NCBI GenBank assembly: GCA_024226735.1
Contig: JAAELL010000137.1
Location: 1 to 64,000 of the forward strand
Origin: a bacterium
GTDB lineage: Bacteria; Planctomycetota; UBA1135; GCA-002686595
Direction: 5' to 3'
Length of the DNA stretch: 64,000 bases
Each line of letters starts with the position of its first letter. Positions within the stretch are counted from its first letter, which is position 1. The position numbers and the translations under genes were made by a program. Shown piece after piece: positions 17,623 through 27,556 of this stretch. Under the pieces are notes generated by a model that saw only the letters and a program-made list of their open reading frames with translations, had not been told where the DNA came from and did not search any database.

Positions 17623-20600
17623 TCAGCGAAGGCCGAGCCGACTGAGCTTCTTGTAGAGTCCGGCGCGGCTGATCCCGAGCAGCTTGGCCGCGCGGTCCTT
17701 GTTGCCGCCCGTCGCCTCCAAGGCGCGTGCGACCGCGGCGCGTTCGACGTCTTCGATCCGGAACGAGGCCGGCATCGCCTCGACGGGGGCTCCGAGCGGG
17801 CGCGGCGAACGCACGATCTCTGGGTCGTCGATCGCATCGTCGCTCAAGTAGTAAAGACGCACGACTTCGTTCGTCAGCTCGCGTAGCTCCCCGGGCCACG
17901 GACGGCGCGTCAGAGCTTCGATCACCGCCGGATCGAGAGTCTTTGCCGTCTTCTGCCGCGCGTTGAGCTCGTCCAGGCACTGTCGCGCGAGGGCCGGTAT
18001 GTCTTCGACGCGGTCAGCGAGGGAAGGGACGCGGATCTCGACCGTGTTCAACAGGTAGAGCAGCTCCGGCAAGAACTGGCCCGACGCGATGCGTTGGCCG
18101 ACGTCCGTGCGCCGCGACGCGATGATGCGCAGCTCGGTTCGGCGCACCCCGCGCGCGCCCGCCGGTCGGTAGGATCCGGTCTCCAGGGTCTCGAACAGGC
18201 GCTCCTGGACCTCGAGCGGAATCTCGTCGATCGCATCCAGGAAGAGCGTCCCGCGGTTCGCACGAGCGACGAGGCCGAGCCGGTTGCGCGTCAGCCCCGC
18301 CTCGCTCTTGCGCAGGTGCCCGAAGAGCTCGTCCTCGACCGTGTCCGCAGGCAACGCCGCGATGTGCTGCGAGAGGTACGGGCCGGACGAGCGCGCGCTG
18401 CGCTCGTGACGAGCACGGGCGACGAGCTCCGTCTCCGCGCCGCGCGGCCCGGTCAAGAGGACCGGGAGGTCGGTCCTTGCGAAGCGGGCGATGCGCCCGA
18501 AGAGCTCGACCATCGCCGCACTCTCGCCGACGAGCCCACCCGGCGGCGGAACACCGCCGCCGCGGCGCACGATCGTGCGCAGATGGACCAGCTCCTCCTC
18601 TCGGAACCCGAGCTGTTCCTGCAATCGCTCGTTGAGCGCCTCGACCTGGGCCCGCTGTCGGCGCTCCGCGATCGCAATGGCGACCTGGTCGACGAGCGAC
18701 TGCACGGCTTCGATGTCGAAGTCGTCGAAGACCGCCCGTCCCGGGAAGTTGTCGAGGTAGACGGCGCCGGAGACGCCGTCCATCTCGGGCAGCGGAACGC
18801 TCAAGATCGCGCTCAGCTCGAGTCCGCGAATGCTGTCCACGCCGGCGAACCGTTCGTCACGCGCGGCATCCGCGGTCAGGATGGGCTCGCGCAGGTCGAT
18901 CGTGCGCCGCACGACGGTCCGCGAGAACGAGATCTCTTCCTTCGGCATCTGCTCGTGATCTGCACCGCGCGCGATCTCGACATCGATCTCGCCGTCCTTG
19001 AGCAGCACGAGAAAGCCAGCACGCGCCGAGGTCACCTCGAGAGCCATGTCCATCGTGGCCTGGAGCAGATCCTCGAGGTCCTGCTCGCGCGCCATCCGCC
19101 GGTTCCAGTCGACGAACCAATCGACGCCAATGCGGCCGACCCGAGCGTCGGCTCGCTCGCCACAGGCCAGCTTCGTAAGCCGGTCGAGGACATTCGCGTG
19201 TTCCGCGGCCTCGACGCCATCGGTGAGGGCGTCGGTCATCTCTCGCGCACGCGCCATGACGCGCCGCCGCTCCCTAGGGCGGCCAGCGATGTGCAGTGAG
19301 CGAGCCAGAAGCGGCGTGATGGTCACGGCCAGGTCGGTCCTACCAGCCGACTCGAACTGCGTGAGCCATTCCTCGAGCTGGTCGAGCTCCGGCGTGGCCG
19401 AACGATCGCGGCAGAGCCATGCCTGCTCGCTGCGTCGCTGAACGCTCTCGAGCTCGCCCGCGGCCTTCGTTAACTCCTGGGTCGCCGTCACGTCACCCGG
19501 CGCGAGCGCCAACAACGTCCGCCCCGTGCGGAACCGTTCCGCCGCGTCCTCTTCATCGGATGCGTGCTCGAGCACGCGGCGCAAGTTCGCGATGGCGGTC
19601 TGCGGCCTGCGCCGTCCGAGCGCGAGCACAGCGGTGACGCGTGCAGCCAAGAGCGGTTTCGCTGCCTTCAATCGGGCGACCGATGGATTCGCCATCAGCT
19701 CCCGCGCTTCGCGCAACCGCCCCGCGAGCCCGAGAGCGATGACACGGTGCGCGTCGGCAATCATCAGCTCGACCGTGTAGCCTCCCGCGACGAGCAACGC
19801 GCTCGCTCGGTTCAACCACGTGATGGCGTCGCCGACGTGTCCGGCATCGAGCGCGACGAGCCCCAGATTGCTGGTCGTCACGGCGGTTCCGTGCGCGTCG
19901 CCGCTGCGCCGACGCAGCTCGAGGCTCTCGCGCAGAAGCTCCGCCGCGCGCTCGAGTTGGCCCAAGTCGCGATGCAGTACGGCGAGATTGTTGGCAGCGA
20001 GCCCAGTCATCTTGACATGGTCCGCGCGCTCGAAAGCGCTCTTGGCGCGCTCCAGAGCATGGATCGCCGCGTTGCGCACTCCCGAACGGCGCAAGACGTA
20101 GCCGCGGTTGAGCTCGGTGCGCCCGAGTAGCGTCGGGTCGCTCGCGCACGCGAGCGCTTGGTCGAGCACGACCTGCGCCGCATCGAACTGCCCGAGCTCC
20201 GTAAGAGCTCCGGCGCGCAGGTTGAGCAGCGCGCCGGCGGTCTCGTCGGCATCGTTCGGCGTCGGGAAGCCGTCGATACGGTCGATCGCCCCTTGCGGGT
20301 TCCCGTCGAGGAAGAGGGCGTAGCCCACGCCCAGGACAGCACGCGAGCGATGTGGCCCGGCCGACTCGTTGTCGAGAACGCGTTCGTAGAGTCCGCGCGC
20401 CTCGGTCCGCCGGCCAGCGGCCTCCGCCGCCTCGGCTGCGACGAGCCAAACGTTCGGTGGGGCGCCGGCGAGCTCCGAGCCGTACGCTCGCTCGAGGCCG
20501 TCCGCTGCGGCTCCGGCGTTGCCCTGACCGATCTCGAGGCGCGCCTCGAGAACGCGTGCACGCGCGATGACTGCCTCGCCGGGGTCCTCGATCTTCGCGG

Positions 20601-22380
20601 CGCGCTCGAGGATTCCGGCGACGAGAGCGCGCGCGGCCCCCTGGTGGCCCAACTCGCGCTCACGCTCGGCGACGCCAGTGAGGAGGTCGAGCTCCGCGGC
20701 GCTCGTCGCGATCGCCAGCTCGTGCAGGGCGATCTCGTCCGCGGCGGCCTCGCGTTCGCGCAAGAGCTCGATGCACACTCGGCGCATGCGGACGAGTCGA
20801 TCCGGCGTGACTTCCTTCATCGCCGCATCGAGCAGTCGCTGGTCCGTGACGAGCACGGCACCGCCGGGTCCAATCCCCGCCTCGAGCGCACCCGCGGCGT
20901 AGAGCTCATCGAGGGCTCGGGCGGCATCCGCGGGTTCGAGCCCGGCAAGGCGAGCGAGGCTCGCACGATCGGCGCGGCGACGCAGGAGCGCAGCGGCCAC
21001 GAGGGCGTCGCGCGACGCTTCGGGCAGCCGGGCGACCCGTTCGACGAACGCGGGCTCGGCGACACTCACCTCGGCGCACGCATCGCGCAGGATCTCGAAG
21101 CTCCCCGCGCCCGGGCGCAGAACGCCCTCGTCCGTGGCGCCCGAGAGGCGCCGGTCGATCTCGACACGACGTCCGTCGCACCGCTCGACCAGCGATCGCG
21201 CCAACGCGGCGGCCGTCGTCGGCGAGGCACCGGCCGAGATCGCGTTGAGGTGTTCCTCCACTGCCTCGGCGGAGACGCGCGGGAAGATGACCTCGACGAG
21301 CTCCTGACGCTCGGGGCCCAGTGCGGGCAGGGCCGCCTGCAGGGCAGAGCTCGTCACCACGATCGAGGGACGGCACTCCACGAGGCGCGAGCGCAGTCGC
21401 TCCACCAGCGCATGGCCGTCCACCTCATGCTCGACGGCGATCGGCGGGGCCTCTTCGCGCGTGCTCATCGCGGCGCGTATTCCAAGCTCGGCGACGACGT
21501 CCTCAATCTCTGAGTCGTCCGCGACAGTCAAGACAACGACCTCCCCGTCGCTCACCGCGGTCATCGCGTCGTCCAGGAACTTCGACCGACCGGCGAGCAT
21601 GGGGAGCCGCAAAGGCGGAAGCGCCGCCTCTCCCGCGATCCAGCTCTTCGCCGCGCGCGCGGAGGACGGGCGATCTCCAGGATGACGGCGTACGAGTGAG
21701 CGGATCAGCGGGCCCAGCTCGTCAGGAAGCCCCGTGGGATCCAGACCGGCTGCGCGCCAGAACGGCTGCTGAGGAAAACGAGCCGTGAAGCCGTCGTCCG
21801 GCGGGCCACAGAGGGCGTAGGCGAACATCGCTCCGAGCGAGAAGAGATCCGCTTGCGGCCTGTGCGGCTGCCCCAGCAGGACCTCGGGAGCAACGTGAAA
21901 CGGCGTGCCCGCGGCCGTCGCCTCACCGACGCCCGCAACGAGCTCGAGATCGATGAGGTAGACACCCTCGCCCCCGACAATGACGTTGCTCGCCTTGATG
22001 TCGCGATGAACCAGACCAGCTCGGTGCAGCGACGAGAGCGTCGAGAGCGTCGAGAGAAGCGCGGTCAGCCACGTACAGAGCTGGTCGGTCGACTCCCCCG
22101 CGGCGGCGACGTCAAAGGGTCTCCCTTCCACGTAGGGGCGCAACAGATACGGGCGACCGTCACCCATTTTTCCCCATTCCGTGGACGTAGTTAGACCCGG
22201 GTCCGAGAGGGCACTAAAGGCCGCAAGCTCGCCGGCCCATTCCTCCTCGCTCTCCGGCAGTCGCAAGACCAGCCGTTCGTCCCCACGGCGGACGAGCAAG
22301 AGCGTCGAGCGGCGAGATCGCTTCAGGATCCGTTCGAGGATCAACCCCGAAGGGAGCGACGTTTCCTGAGTAGCATTCAA
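17623..22380 (-). CDS. kinase-like/TPR/GAF/degenerate AAA+/Fis regulator
   Basis: This is a 1585-residue cytoplasmic regulator. Its start is a TTG at 22380, supported by AAGGAGG six bases upstream. Residues 10-250 have a Ser/Thr kinase fold with HRDIKASN (125-132) and APE (164-166), but Arg replaces the ATP-anchoring Lys (LVLRL, residue 40) and DFG is DLE (144-146). A long region of TPR-like helices follows, then a GAF domain (about 1100-1235), an AAA+ domain of the sigma-54 activator type (about 1295-1500) and a Fis helix-turn-helix (ATGGNKDRAAKLLGISRAGL). The AAA+ domain is degenerate: Walker A reads GPRGAETE without Lys, GAFTGA is replaced by SEAGLTR, and Walker B is LFLDAIDEI. It probably binds DNA but may neither hydrolyse ATP nor contact sigma-54. 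It is divergent from the SdrD-B gene, a possible target. Confidence 0.85.
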   Translation of the reverse strand: MNATQETSLPSGLILERILKRSRRSTLLLVRRGDERLVLRLPESEEEWAGELAAFSALSDPGLTTSTEWGKMGDGRPYLLRPYVEGRPFDVAAAGESTDQLCTWLTALLSTLSTLSSLHRAGLVHRDIKASNVIVGGEGVYLIDLELVAGVGEATAAGTPFHVAPEVLLGQPHRPQADLFSLGAMFAYALCGPPDDGFTARFPQQPFWRAAGLDPTGLPDELGPLIRSLVRRHPGDRPSSARAAKSWIAGEAALPPLRLPMLAGRSKFLDDAMTAVSDGEVVVLTVADDSEIEDVVAELGIRAAMSTREEAPPIAVEHEVDGHALVERLRSRLVECRPSIVVTSSALQAALPALGPERQELVEVIFPRVSAEAVEEHLNAISAGASPTTAAALARSLVERCDGRRVEIDRRLSGATDEGVLRPGAGSFEILRDACAEVSVAEPAFVERVARLPEASRDALVAAALLRRRADRASLARLAGLEPADAARALDELYAAGALEAGIGPGGAVLVTDQRLLDAAMKEVTPDRLVRMRRVCIELLREREAAADEIALHELAIATSAAELDLLTGVAERERELGHQGAARALVAGILERAAKIEDPGEAVIARARVLEARLEIGQGNAGAAADGLERAYGSELAGAPPNVWLVAAEAAEAAGRRTEARGLYERVLDNESAGPHRSRAVLGVGYALFLDGNPQGAIDRIDGFPTPNDADETAGALLNLRAGALTELGQFDAAQVVLDQALACASDPTLLGRTELNRGYVLRRSGVRNAAIHALERAKSAFERADHVKMTGLAANNLAVLHRDLGQLERAAELLRESLELRRRSGDAHGTAVTTSNLGLVALDAGHVGDAITWLNRASALLVAGGYTVELMIADAHRVIALGLAGRLREARELMANPSVARLKAAKPLLAARVTAVLALGRRRPQTAIANLRRVLEHASDEEDAAERFRTGRTLLALAPGDVTATQELTKAAGELESVQRRSEQAWLCRDRSATPELDQLEEWLTQFESAGRTDLAVTITPLLARSLHIAGRPRERRRVMARAREMTDALTDGVEAAEHANVLDRLTKLACGERADARVGRIGVDWFVDWNRRMAREQDLEDLLQATMDMALEVTSARAGFLVLLKDGEIDVEIARGADHEQMPKEEISFSRTVVRRTIDLREPILTADAARDERFAGVDSIRGLELSAILSVPLPEMDGVSGAVYLDNFPGRAVFDDFDIEAVQSLVDQVAIAIAERRQRAQVEALNERLQEQLGFREEELVHLRTIVRRGGGVPPPGGLVGESAAMVELFGRIARFARTDLPVLLTGPRGAETELVARARHERSARSSGPYLSQHIAALPADTVEDELFGHLRKSEAGLTRNRLGLVARANRGTLFLDAIDEIPLEVQERLFETLETGSYRPAGARGVRRTELRIIASRRTDVGQRIASGQFLPELLYLLNTVEIRVPSLADRVEDIPALARQCLDELNARQKTAKTLDPAVIEALTRRPWPGELRELTNEVVRLYYLSDDAIDDPEIVRSPRPLGAPVEAMPASFRIEDVERAAVARALEATGGNKDRAAKLLGISRAGLYKKLSRLGLR

Positions 22381-22925
22381 GTGGCACCTCCTTCGAGTCT
22401 AGACGCACGCCCTGGGTGCCAGAGGGCAAACGCGCACCTCACCGTTTACTTTGTGGACAGCTCTCGGGCAGGCCGGCACAAGCTGCTTATTCACAGCCAA
22501 TTGAGGTGATGTCTCTTTCGGAGAAGTACCTCTTTGCATTCGTATCGACGGCCGCGAGGCCCGACCACGGGCGCACGTGGACACGCCAGAACCGAGCCGC
22601 TTCGCCCCCCTTCCAGGGGTCGGGACGCTGGGAGTGCCAGCGAAGTACACAGTCGGAATCGAGGGCTCCGGTCGCCCACGAATACGGGGGCTGCGCACCT
22701 TCCAACGGATTGCCTCGAGTCGCCTGCAAACTTCGTGCACAGAAGGCCGTTCGGGCTTTTGTGTCCACCTTTTTTGCAACACAACAAGCTTCTCCTAATC
22801 GACAAACCTGCAAAGAGAACCCTGATAACTTCTACGGCTCAAGGCGCGGATTCGGGCCGAACGAATGCCCTCTGCGCACAAGAATCGCCCAGCCAACAAT
22901 CTCCTCGGAAGAGGCAATCACCACC
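22381..22925. promoter_or_regulatory. 545-bp divergent intergenic region
   Basis: This region separates the multidomain regulator from the SdrD-B surface protein, so it should hold promoters for both. The regulator's ribosome binding site is at its left edge. The right third (about 22745-22900) is richer in A and T than the surroundings, with a T6 run near 22770, as expected for a promoter, but I could not place convincing -35/-10 boxes or a -24/-12 element. Short frames on both strands have no start signal or coding character. Confidence 0.4.
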
Positions 22926-25900
22926 ATGCATCGCTTCATTGCGCACACGACCATCGCAGCGCTCGCCACCCTTCCGGTGGCGTTGGCGCAGTCGGTGGAC
23001 CGAGCACAGGACAACCGGCAAACCAGCTCCGACTCGGCGGGAACCCACACGAACAACCAGCGGCTCGGCTTCGACAGCCTGCCTCCGGGCACGATCGTCT
23101 CCTCGATCTTCTCCGACAGGGGAATCGGGCCAGTGCTCGTCAACGGAGTCAACCCCGCCCTCGGCGGCGAGAACGCCGCTGTCGTTTTCGACTCGGCGAA
23201 CCCGACCGGCGAGGACCCGGATCTCGGCACGCCGAACGAGGACTTCGGAGGGCCCGGGGTCGGCGACGGCGGCGCGGCCGGAAGCCCGTTCGAGAACTCG
23301 ATGGCGTTGAACCACGTCCTGATCATCGGCGAGGACCTGGTCGACGCCGACATGGACGGCCTCGTCGATGACCCGGATGACGCCGACCTCGTGGGCAGCC
23401 TCCTCGAGTTCGACTTCACGGCCGTGGCGCCGGTCGTGATCCTCGGCATGGCGATCCTCGACATCGAGCAGATCGATGAGAGCGCCAATGTCGAGTTCTT
23501 CGACGAGAACGGGACGATGATCGATGTCGTCGACCTTCCGATGGTCGGCGACAACGGCGCCGCTCGGGTCGCAATGTCCGTCCCGGGCGTGTTCCGCATG
23601 CGCGTGATGGTCAACGGCTCGGGCGCGATCGACAACATCTTCTTCGCCCCCCCGGAGCCCAGCAAGATCGGCGATCGCGTCTGGTGCGATCTCGACAACG
23701 ACGGCGTCTTGGACTTTGGCGAGCCCGGCATCGCCGACGTCACGGTGCGACTCGCGTGCGCGGGCCCCGACGGCATGCTCGGCACGCCCGACGACCTCAC
23801 GGCAACGACGACGACCGACCCGTTCGGTCGCTACATCTTCCTTGGTCTCGAGGCGGATTTGTGTGAGGTCACGGTCGACGAGACGACCGTCCCGGACGAC
23901 AAGGTACGGGGCGAGTGCCCCGGCTCGTTCACCGTTGACCTGGAGCCCGGTGAGTCGTTCCTCGACGCCGACTTCTGCTTCATCACACCCGGCGAGATCG
24001 GCGATCTCGTGTACTGCGACATCGACTTCGACGGCATGCGCGACCCGGGCGAGCCTGGAATCCCCGGCGCGACGGTCAACCTGCGTTGCGCGGGACCCGA
24101 CAACGTGTTCGGGACGCCCGATGACCTGTTGAGCACGACGACGACGAACTCCGACGGCATGTACCTGTTCGTCGACCTGCCCCCGGGGCGCTGTCAGGTG
24201 ACGGTCGATCCGACGACGGTCGGGGACAAGGTCCCCGGGGCCTGTCCACAGATCTTCAACGTGATCCTGATGCCCGGGCAGTCGTTCCTGGACGCCGACT
24301 TCTGCTTCATCTTCGAGCCGGGGCGCATCGGTGATCTCGTCTACTGCGACGAGGACAACGATGGAGAGCGTGACCCGGGCGAGCCGGGCCTTCCGAACGT
24401 CGTCGTCAACCTGACCTGCGCCGGTATCGACGGCGTGCTCGGAACGGCGGACGACGTGACTGACACGACGATGACCGACACGGACGGGGCGTACCTGTTC
24501 ACGGGTGTTCCCGCGCGGCAGATCTGCGTCGTGCGCGTCGATCCGACGACGGCCCCGCCAGGGAAGATCCCCGGTGGCTGCCCGGCCGACTTCGTGGTCG
24601 AGCTCGAGCCCGGAGAGCTGTTTGACGAGGCGGACTTCTGCTTCCGCTTCCCCGACCCGGGCACGATCGGTGACACGGTGTACTGCGACATCGACAACGA
24701 CGGCATCCAGGACCTCGACGAGCCGGGTATCCCGGGCGTGACCGTCGATCTGTTGTGCGCCGGCTTCGACGGAACGTTCGGCACGCCGGACGACTTCGCC
24801 GATACGCGCGTGACCGACGACGACGGCATGTACCTCTTCACCGGCGTCACGCCTGGCGACTGCAGGGTAACCGTCGACGTCTCCACCGCCCCCCCGGACA
24901 AGGTGCCTGGCATCTGTCCGCTCATGTTCGAGATCGACTTGCCGTCCGGCGGCGTCTTCCTCGACGCGGACTTCTGCTTCATCGTTCCGCCCGGGCAGAT
25001 CGGCGACCTGGTGTACTGCGACGAGGACAACGATGGAATGCGAGACCCGGGCGAGCCGGGCATCCCGGGTGCCGTGGTGACTCTCGTGTGCGCGGGCCCC
25101 GACGGGACGTTCGGAACTCCCGACGACTTCACCGACATCGACGTCACGGACATGGCCGGTGCGTACCTGTTCACCGGCGTTCCCGCGGGTGCGTGCCGGG
25201 TGGCCGTCGATCCGACCACGGTCGGCGAGAAGCTGCCGGGATCGTGCCCGCTCGAGTTCGAGATCGACCTCCCCTCGGGCGGGAGCTTCCTCGATGCGGA
25301 CTTCTGCTTCGTCACGCCCGGCGAGATCGGCGACTTCGTGTGGTGCGATCTCGACGACGACGGAAACCAAGACCTGGGCGAGCCCGGGATCGCGGGCGTT
25401 GGCGTCGAGGTGGTGTGCGCCGGCCCGGACGGCGTAATCGGCACCGCGGACGACTTCAGCGAGTCGACGACCACCAACGACGAAGGCTCATACCTGATCC
25501 GCGGCATCCCGCCCGGCCCGTGCCGAGTCACGGTGATCCTCAGCTCGGTACCGCCGGACAAGACGCTCGGCCAGTGCCCGCCGGAGATCACGCTGGTCCT
25601 CGCGCCGGCCGAGTCGTTCCTCGACGCGGACTTCTGCTTCGTCTTCAACCCGCAGGACTGCTGTGAGAACGGCAAGCCGCGCCGCTTGACGATGCTCTAC
25701 ACGGGCGAGGACTGCTCTGCGACCAGCCACACGCAGGACCCCGACAAGGTGTCTTGCGACGGCGACCCCGGGTTCGCCCCGACCGTCTTCATCCGATCCA
25801 CGGACAAGGAGAACCCCTTCGACACGGGCGGCAAGATCTGGTTCGAGGGCCTGGTCGACATCACGACGACCTACGTCATCGACGCGACGCTCGAGGGCGA

Positions 25901-27299
25901 AGACCGCCTTGGCTCCAAGACCTTCGTCCACATCTTCGACCCGAGCGGGAGCACGCTCCTGCAGACCGTCGAATTCCACACGTCGTGTTCGCAACCCCTC
26001 TCGACGGGCAACCAGTTCGGTGCTTCGCTCCTCGTGGACTGCGAGGGCGAGAACGATCCGATCGACGGCGATTGCTGTGCGTTCGGGCGCCCGCGCGTCC
26101 TGACGATGCAGTACACCGGTGACGATTGCACGGCGACGAGCCACGCGCAGGATCCGGACAAGGTCTCCTGCGATGGCGATCCGAACTCCGCCCCCAACGT
26201 CTTCATCCGTTCGACGGACAAGGAGAACCCGTTCGACGTCTCGGGTCGCATCTGGTTCTCGGGCAACGTTGACCTGGACGCGACGTTCGACATCGACGCG
26301 GCTGGCGAGGACCACCTGCGCAGCGAGACGTTCGTGCACATCTTCGACACGACCGGGACGACACTTCTGCAGACGATCGAGTTCCACACGTCGTGCTCGC
26401 AGCCGCTGCTCGTCGGCAACCAGTTCGGAGCCGCGCTCCTGATCGACTGCATCGGCGAGGACGAGCCGATCGAAGGCGACTGCTGTGCCTTCGGCCGCCC
26501 GCGCGTGCTCACGATGGAGTACACGGGCGACGACTGCACCGCGACGACACACTCGCAGGACCCGAACAAGGTCTCCTGCAGCGGCGATCCGGCCTCGGCG
26601 CCGACCGTGTTCGTACGCGCCAACAAGAACGAGAATCCCTTCAACACGGACCGTGTCTGGTTCGAAGGGCTCGTCGATCTGGGCGCGACCTTCGACATCG
26701 ACGCGGCCAATGAGGGCCGCGACCACCTGGAATCCGAGACGTGGGTCCACTTCTTCGACTCGAGCGGCACGACGCTGCTGCAGTCGGTCGAGTTCCACAC
26801 GTCCTGTTCGCAGCCGCTGTTCGTCGGCAACCAGTTCGGCGCGGCGCTGCTCATCGACTGCATCGGTGAGGACCAGCCCGATCCGAACGCACCGTTCGAC
26901 TCGTGCGACGACGGCCGTCCGCAAGTGTTGACGATGCGCTACACGGGCGAGGACTGCTCCTTCACGAACCACTCCCAGGATCCGGGCAAGGTCTCGTGCA
27001 TGGGCGATCCCGCGTTCGCGACGCCGGTGTTCATCCGGTCGACCAACAAGGAAGACCCGAACGACACGGGCGGGCGGATCTGGTTCGAAGGCCAGGTCCA
27101 GCTGGACGGACTGTTCGACATCGACGCGACAGCCGAAGGCGAGAACCGCTTGCCGTCGGCGACGTTCGTGCACATCTTCGATTCGAGCGGGTCGAACCTC
27201 CTGCAGACGATCGAGTTCCACACGTCGTGCTCGCAGCCTCTGATGGTCGGAAACCAGTTCGGGGCGATCGTTCTCGAAGTGTTCACGCCCGAACCGTAG
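22926..27299 (+). CDS. giant SdrD-B repeat surface protein
   Basis: The protein has 1457 residues with a signal peptide ending PVALAQ. I take the ATG at 22926 because the signal peptide starts there and the in-frame sequence upstream is not coding. Residues 25-245 are an uncharacterised N-terminal beta domain (GFDSLPPGTIVSSIF). Six SdrD B-type domains of about 105 residues follow, each opening IGDLVYCDxDNDGxxDxGEPGIPG (Ca2+-binding type loop) and closing FLDADFCF. Four Cys-rich modules of about 125 residues make up the C-terminal third, with repeated LTMxYTGxDC, STDKENPF and EFHTSCSQPL. The last module ends close to the C-terminus with no visible sorting signal or membrane helix. It is likely a Ca2+-stabilised stalk or adhesin; the anchoring mechanism is unknown. 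Confidence 0.88.
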   Translation: MHRFIAHTTIAALATLPVALAQSVDRAQDNRQTSSDSAGTHTNNQRLGFDSLPPGTIVSSIFSDRGIGPVLVNGVNPALGGENAAVVFDSANPTGEDPDLGTPNEDFGGPGVGDGGAAGSPFENSMALNHVLIIGEDLVDADMDGLVDDPDDADLVGSLLEFDFTAVAPVVILGMAILDIEQIDESANVEFFDENGTMIDVVDLPMVGDNGAARVAMSVPGVFRMRVMVNGSGAIDNIFFAPPEPSKIGDRVWCDLDNDGVLDFGEPGIADVTVRLACAGPDGMLGTPDDLTATTTTDPFGRYIFLGLEADLCEVTVDETTVPDDKVRGECPGSFTVDLEPGESFLDADFCFITPGEIGDLVYCDIDFDGMRDPGEPGIPGATVNLRCAGPDNVFGTPDDLLSTTTTNSDGMYLFVDLPPGRCQVTVDPTTVGDKVPGACPQIFNVILMPGQSFLDADFCFIFEPGRIGDLVYCDEDNDGERDPGEPGLPNVVVNLTCAGIDGVLGTADDVTDTTMTDTDGAYLFTGVPARQICVVRVDPTTAPPGKIPGGCPADFVVELEPGELFDEADFCFRFPDPGTIGDTVYCDIDNDGIQDLDEPGIPGVTVDLLCAGFDGTFGTPDDFADTRVTDDDGMYLFTGVTPGDCRVTVDVSTAPPDKVPGICPLMFEIDLPSGGVFLDADFCFIVPPGQIGDLVYCDEDNDGMRDPGEPGIPGAVVTLVCAGPDGTFGTPDDFTDIDVTDMAGAYLFTGVPAGACRVAVDPTTVGEKLPGSCPLEFEIDLPSGGSFLDADFCFVTPGEIGDFVWCDLDDDGNQDLGEPGIAGVGVEVVCAGPDGVIGTADDFSESTTTNDEGSYLIRGIPPGPCRVTVILSSVPPDKTLGQCPPEITLVLAPAESFLDADFCFVFNPQDCCENGKPRRLTMLYTGEDCSATSHTQDPDKVSCDGDPGFAPTVFIRSTDKENPFDTGGKIWFEGLVDITTTYVIDATLEGEDRLGSKTFVHIFDPSGSTLLQTVEFHTSCSQPLSTGNQFGASLLVDCEGENDPIDGDCCAFGRPRVLTMQYTGDDCTATSHAQDPDKVSCDGDPNSAPNVFIRSTDKENPFDVSGRIWFSGNVDLDATFDIDAAGEDHLRSETFVHIFDTTGTTLLQTIEFHTSCSQPLLVGNQFGAALLIDCIGEDEPIEGDCCAFGRPRVLTMEYTGDDCTATTHSQDPNKVSCSGDPASAPTVFVRANKNENPFNTDRVWFEGLVDLGATFDIDAANEGRDHLESETWVHFFDSSGTTLLQSVEFHTSCSQPLFVGNQFGAALLIDCIGEDQPDPNAPFDSCDDGRPQVLTMRYTGEDCSFTNHSQDPGKVSCMGDPAFATPVFIRSTNKEDPNDTGGRIWFEGQVQLDGLFDIDATAEGENRLPSATFVHIFDSSGSNLLQTIEFHTSCSQPLMVGNQFGAIVLEVFTPEP
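23664..25650 (+). repeat. six tandem SdrD-B coding repeats
   Basis: Six repeats of about 315-330 bp lie within the surface protein gene, at roughly 23664, 23994, 24327, 24663, 24999 and 25320. They are clearly related at the protein level and partly at the DNA level (the segment encoding DADFCF recurs nearly unchanged), so recombination could change the repeat number. Confidence 0.85.
25657..27290 (+). repeat. four tandem Cys-rich module repeats
   Basis: Four units of about 390-410 bp begin near 25657, 26074, 26482 and 26905. Each has four to five conserved Cys (CxxGRP, TGxDC, KVSC, HTSC and usually LLIDC). The segment encoding FHTSCSQPL is almost identical between units. I believe the family is DUF7467, but that name is from memory. 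The same unit occurs in permuted form in the gene at 14960-17617. Confidence 0.8.
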
Positions 27300-27330
27300 G
27301 CGGCGTCCGAGGCGACGCGACCAACGCAAC

Positions 27331-27364
27331 GCGCGGCGCGAGCGGTCTTCCGCTCGCGCCGCGC
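27331..27364. terminator. strong hairpin after the SdrD-B gene
   Basis: A perfect 15-bp stem (GCGCGGCGCGAGCGG with its complement) and a TCTT loop lies 31 bp after the stop codon. There is no long T-run, but the position and stability fit a transcription terminator in a high-GC genome. Confidence 0.65.
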
Positions 27365-27556
27365 TCTCGTAGGCCTCCCGGCTGGACCATTTGCAATTTC
27401 GCTCCTCTCGTCACGTGCCGGCCCGAGCGGCCAGGACGCCGCGCGAGGGCAGCAAGAAACCGGCACAATTGCTGTTCGCTCTCGTCCGCGAGATCCAATT
27501 AGTCACGGGAAGCTGCCGCCCTAGGGTGGCTTCAGACGTGTCATCCCTGGGAGAGA

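Noticed and set aside
22399-22782. Short minus-strand gene in the intergenic region
   Set aside because: No ribosome binding site, no recognisable motifs and an Arg/Pro-rich composition typical of non-coding DNA.
23664-27290. Possible CRISPR or non-coding tandem repeat array
   Set aside because: Periods of 315-400 bp, intact reading frame and protein-level conservation show that these are coding domain repeats.
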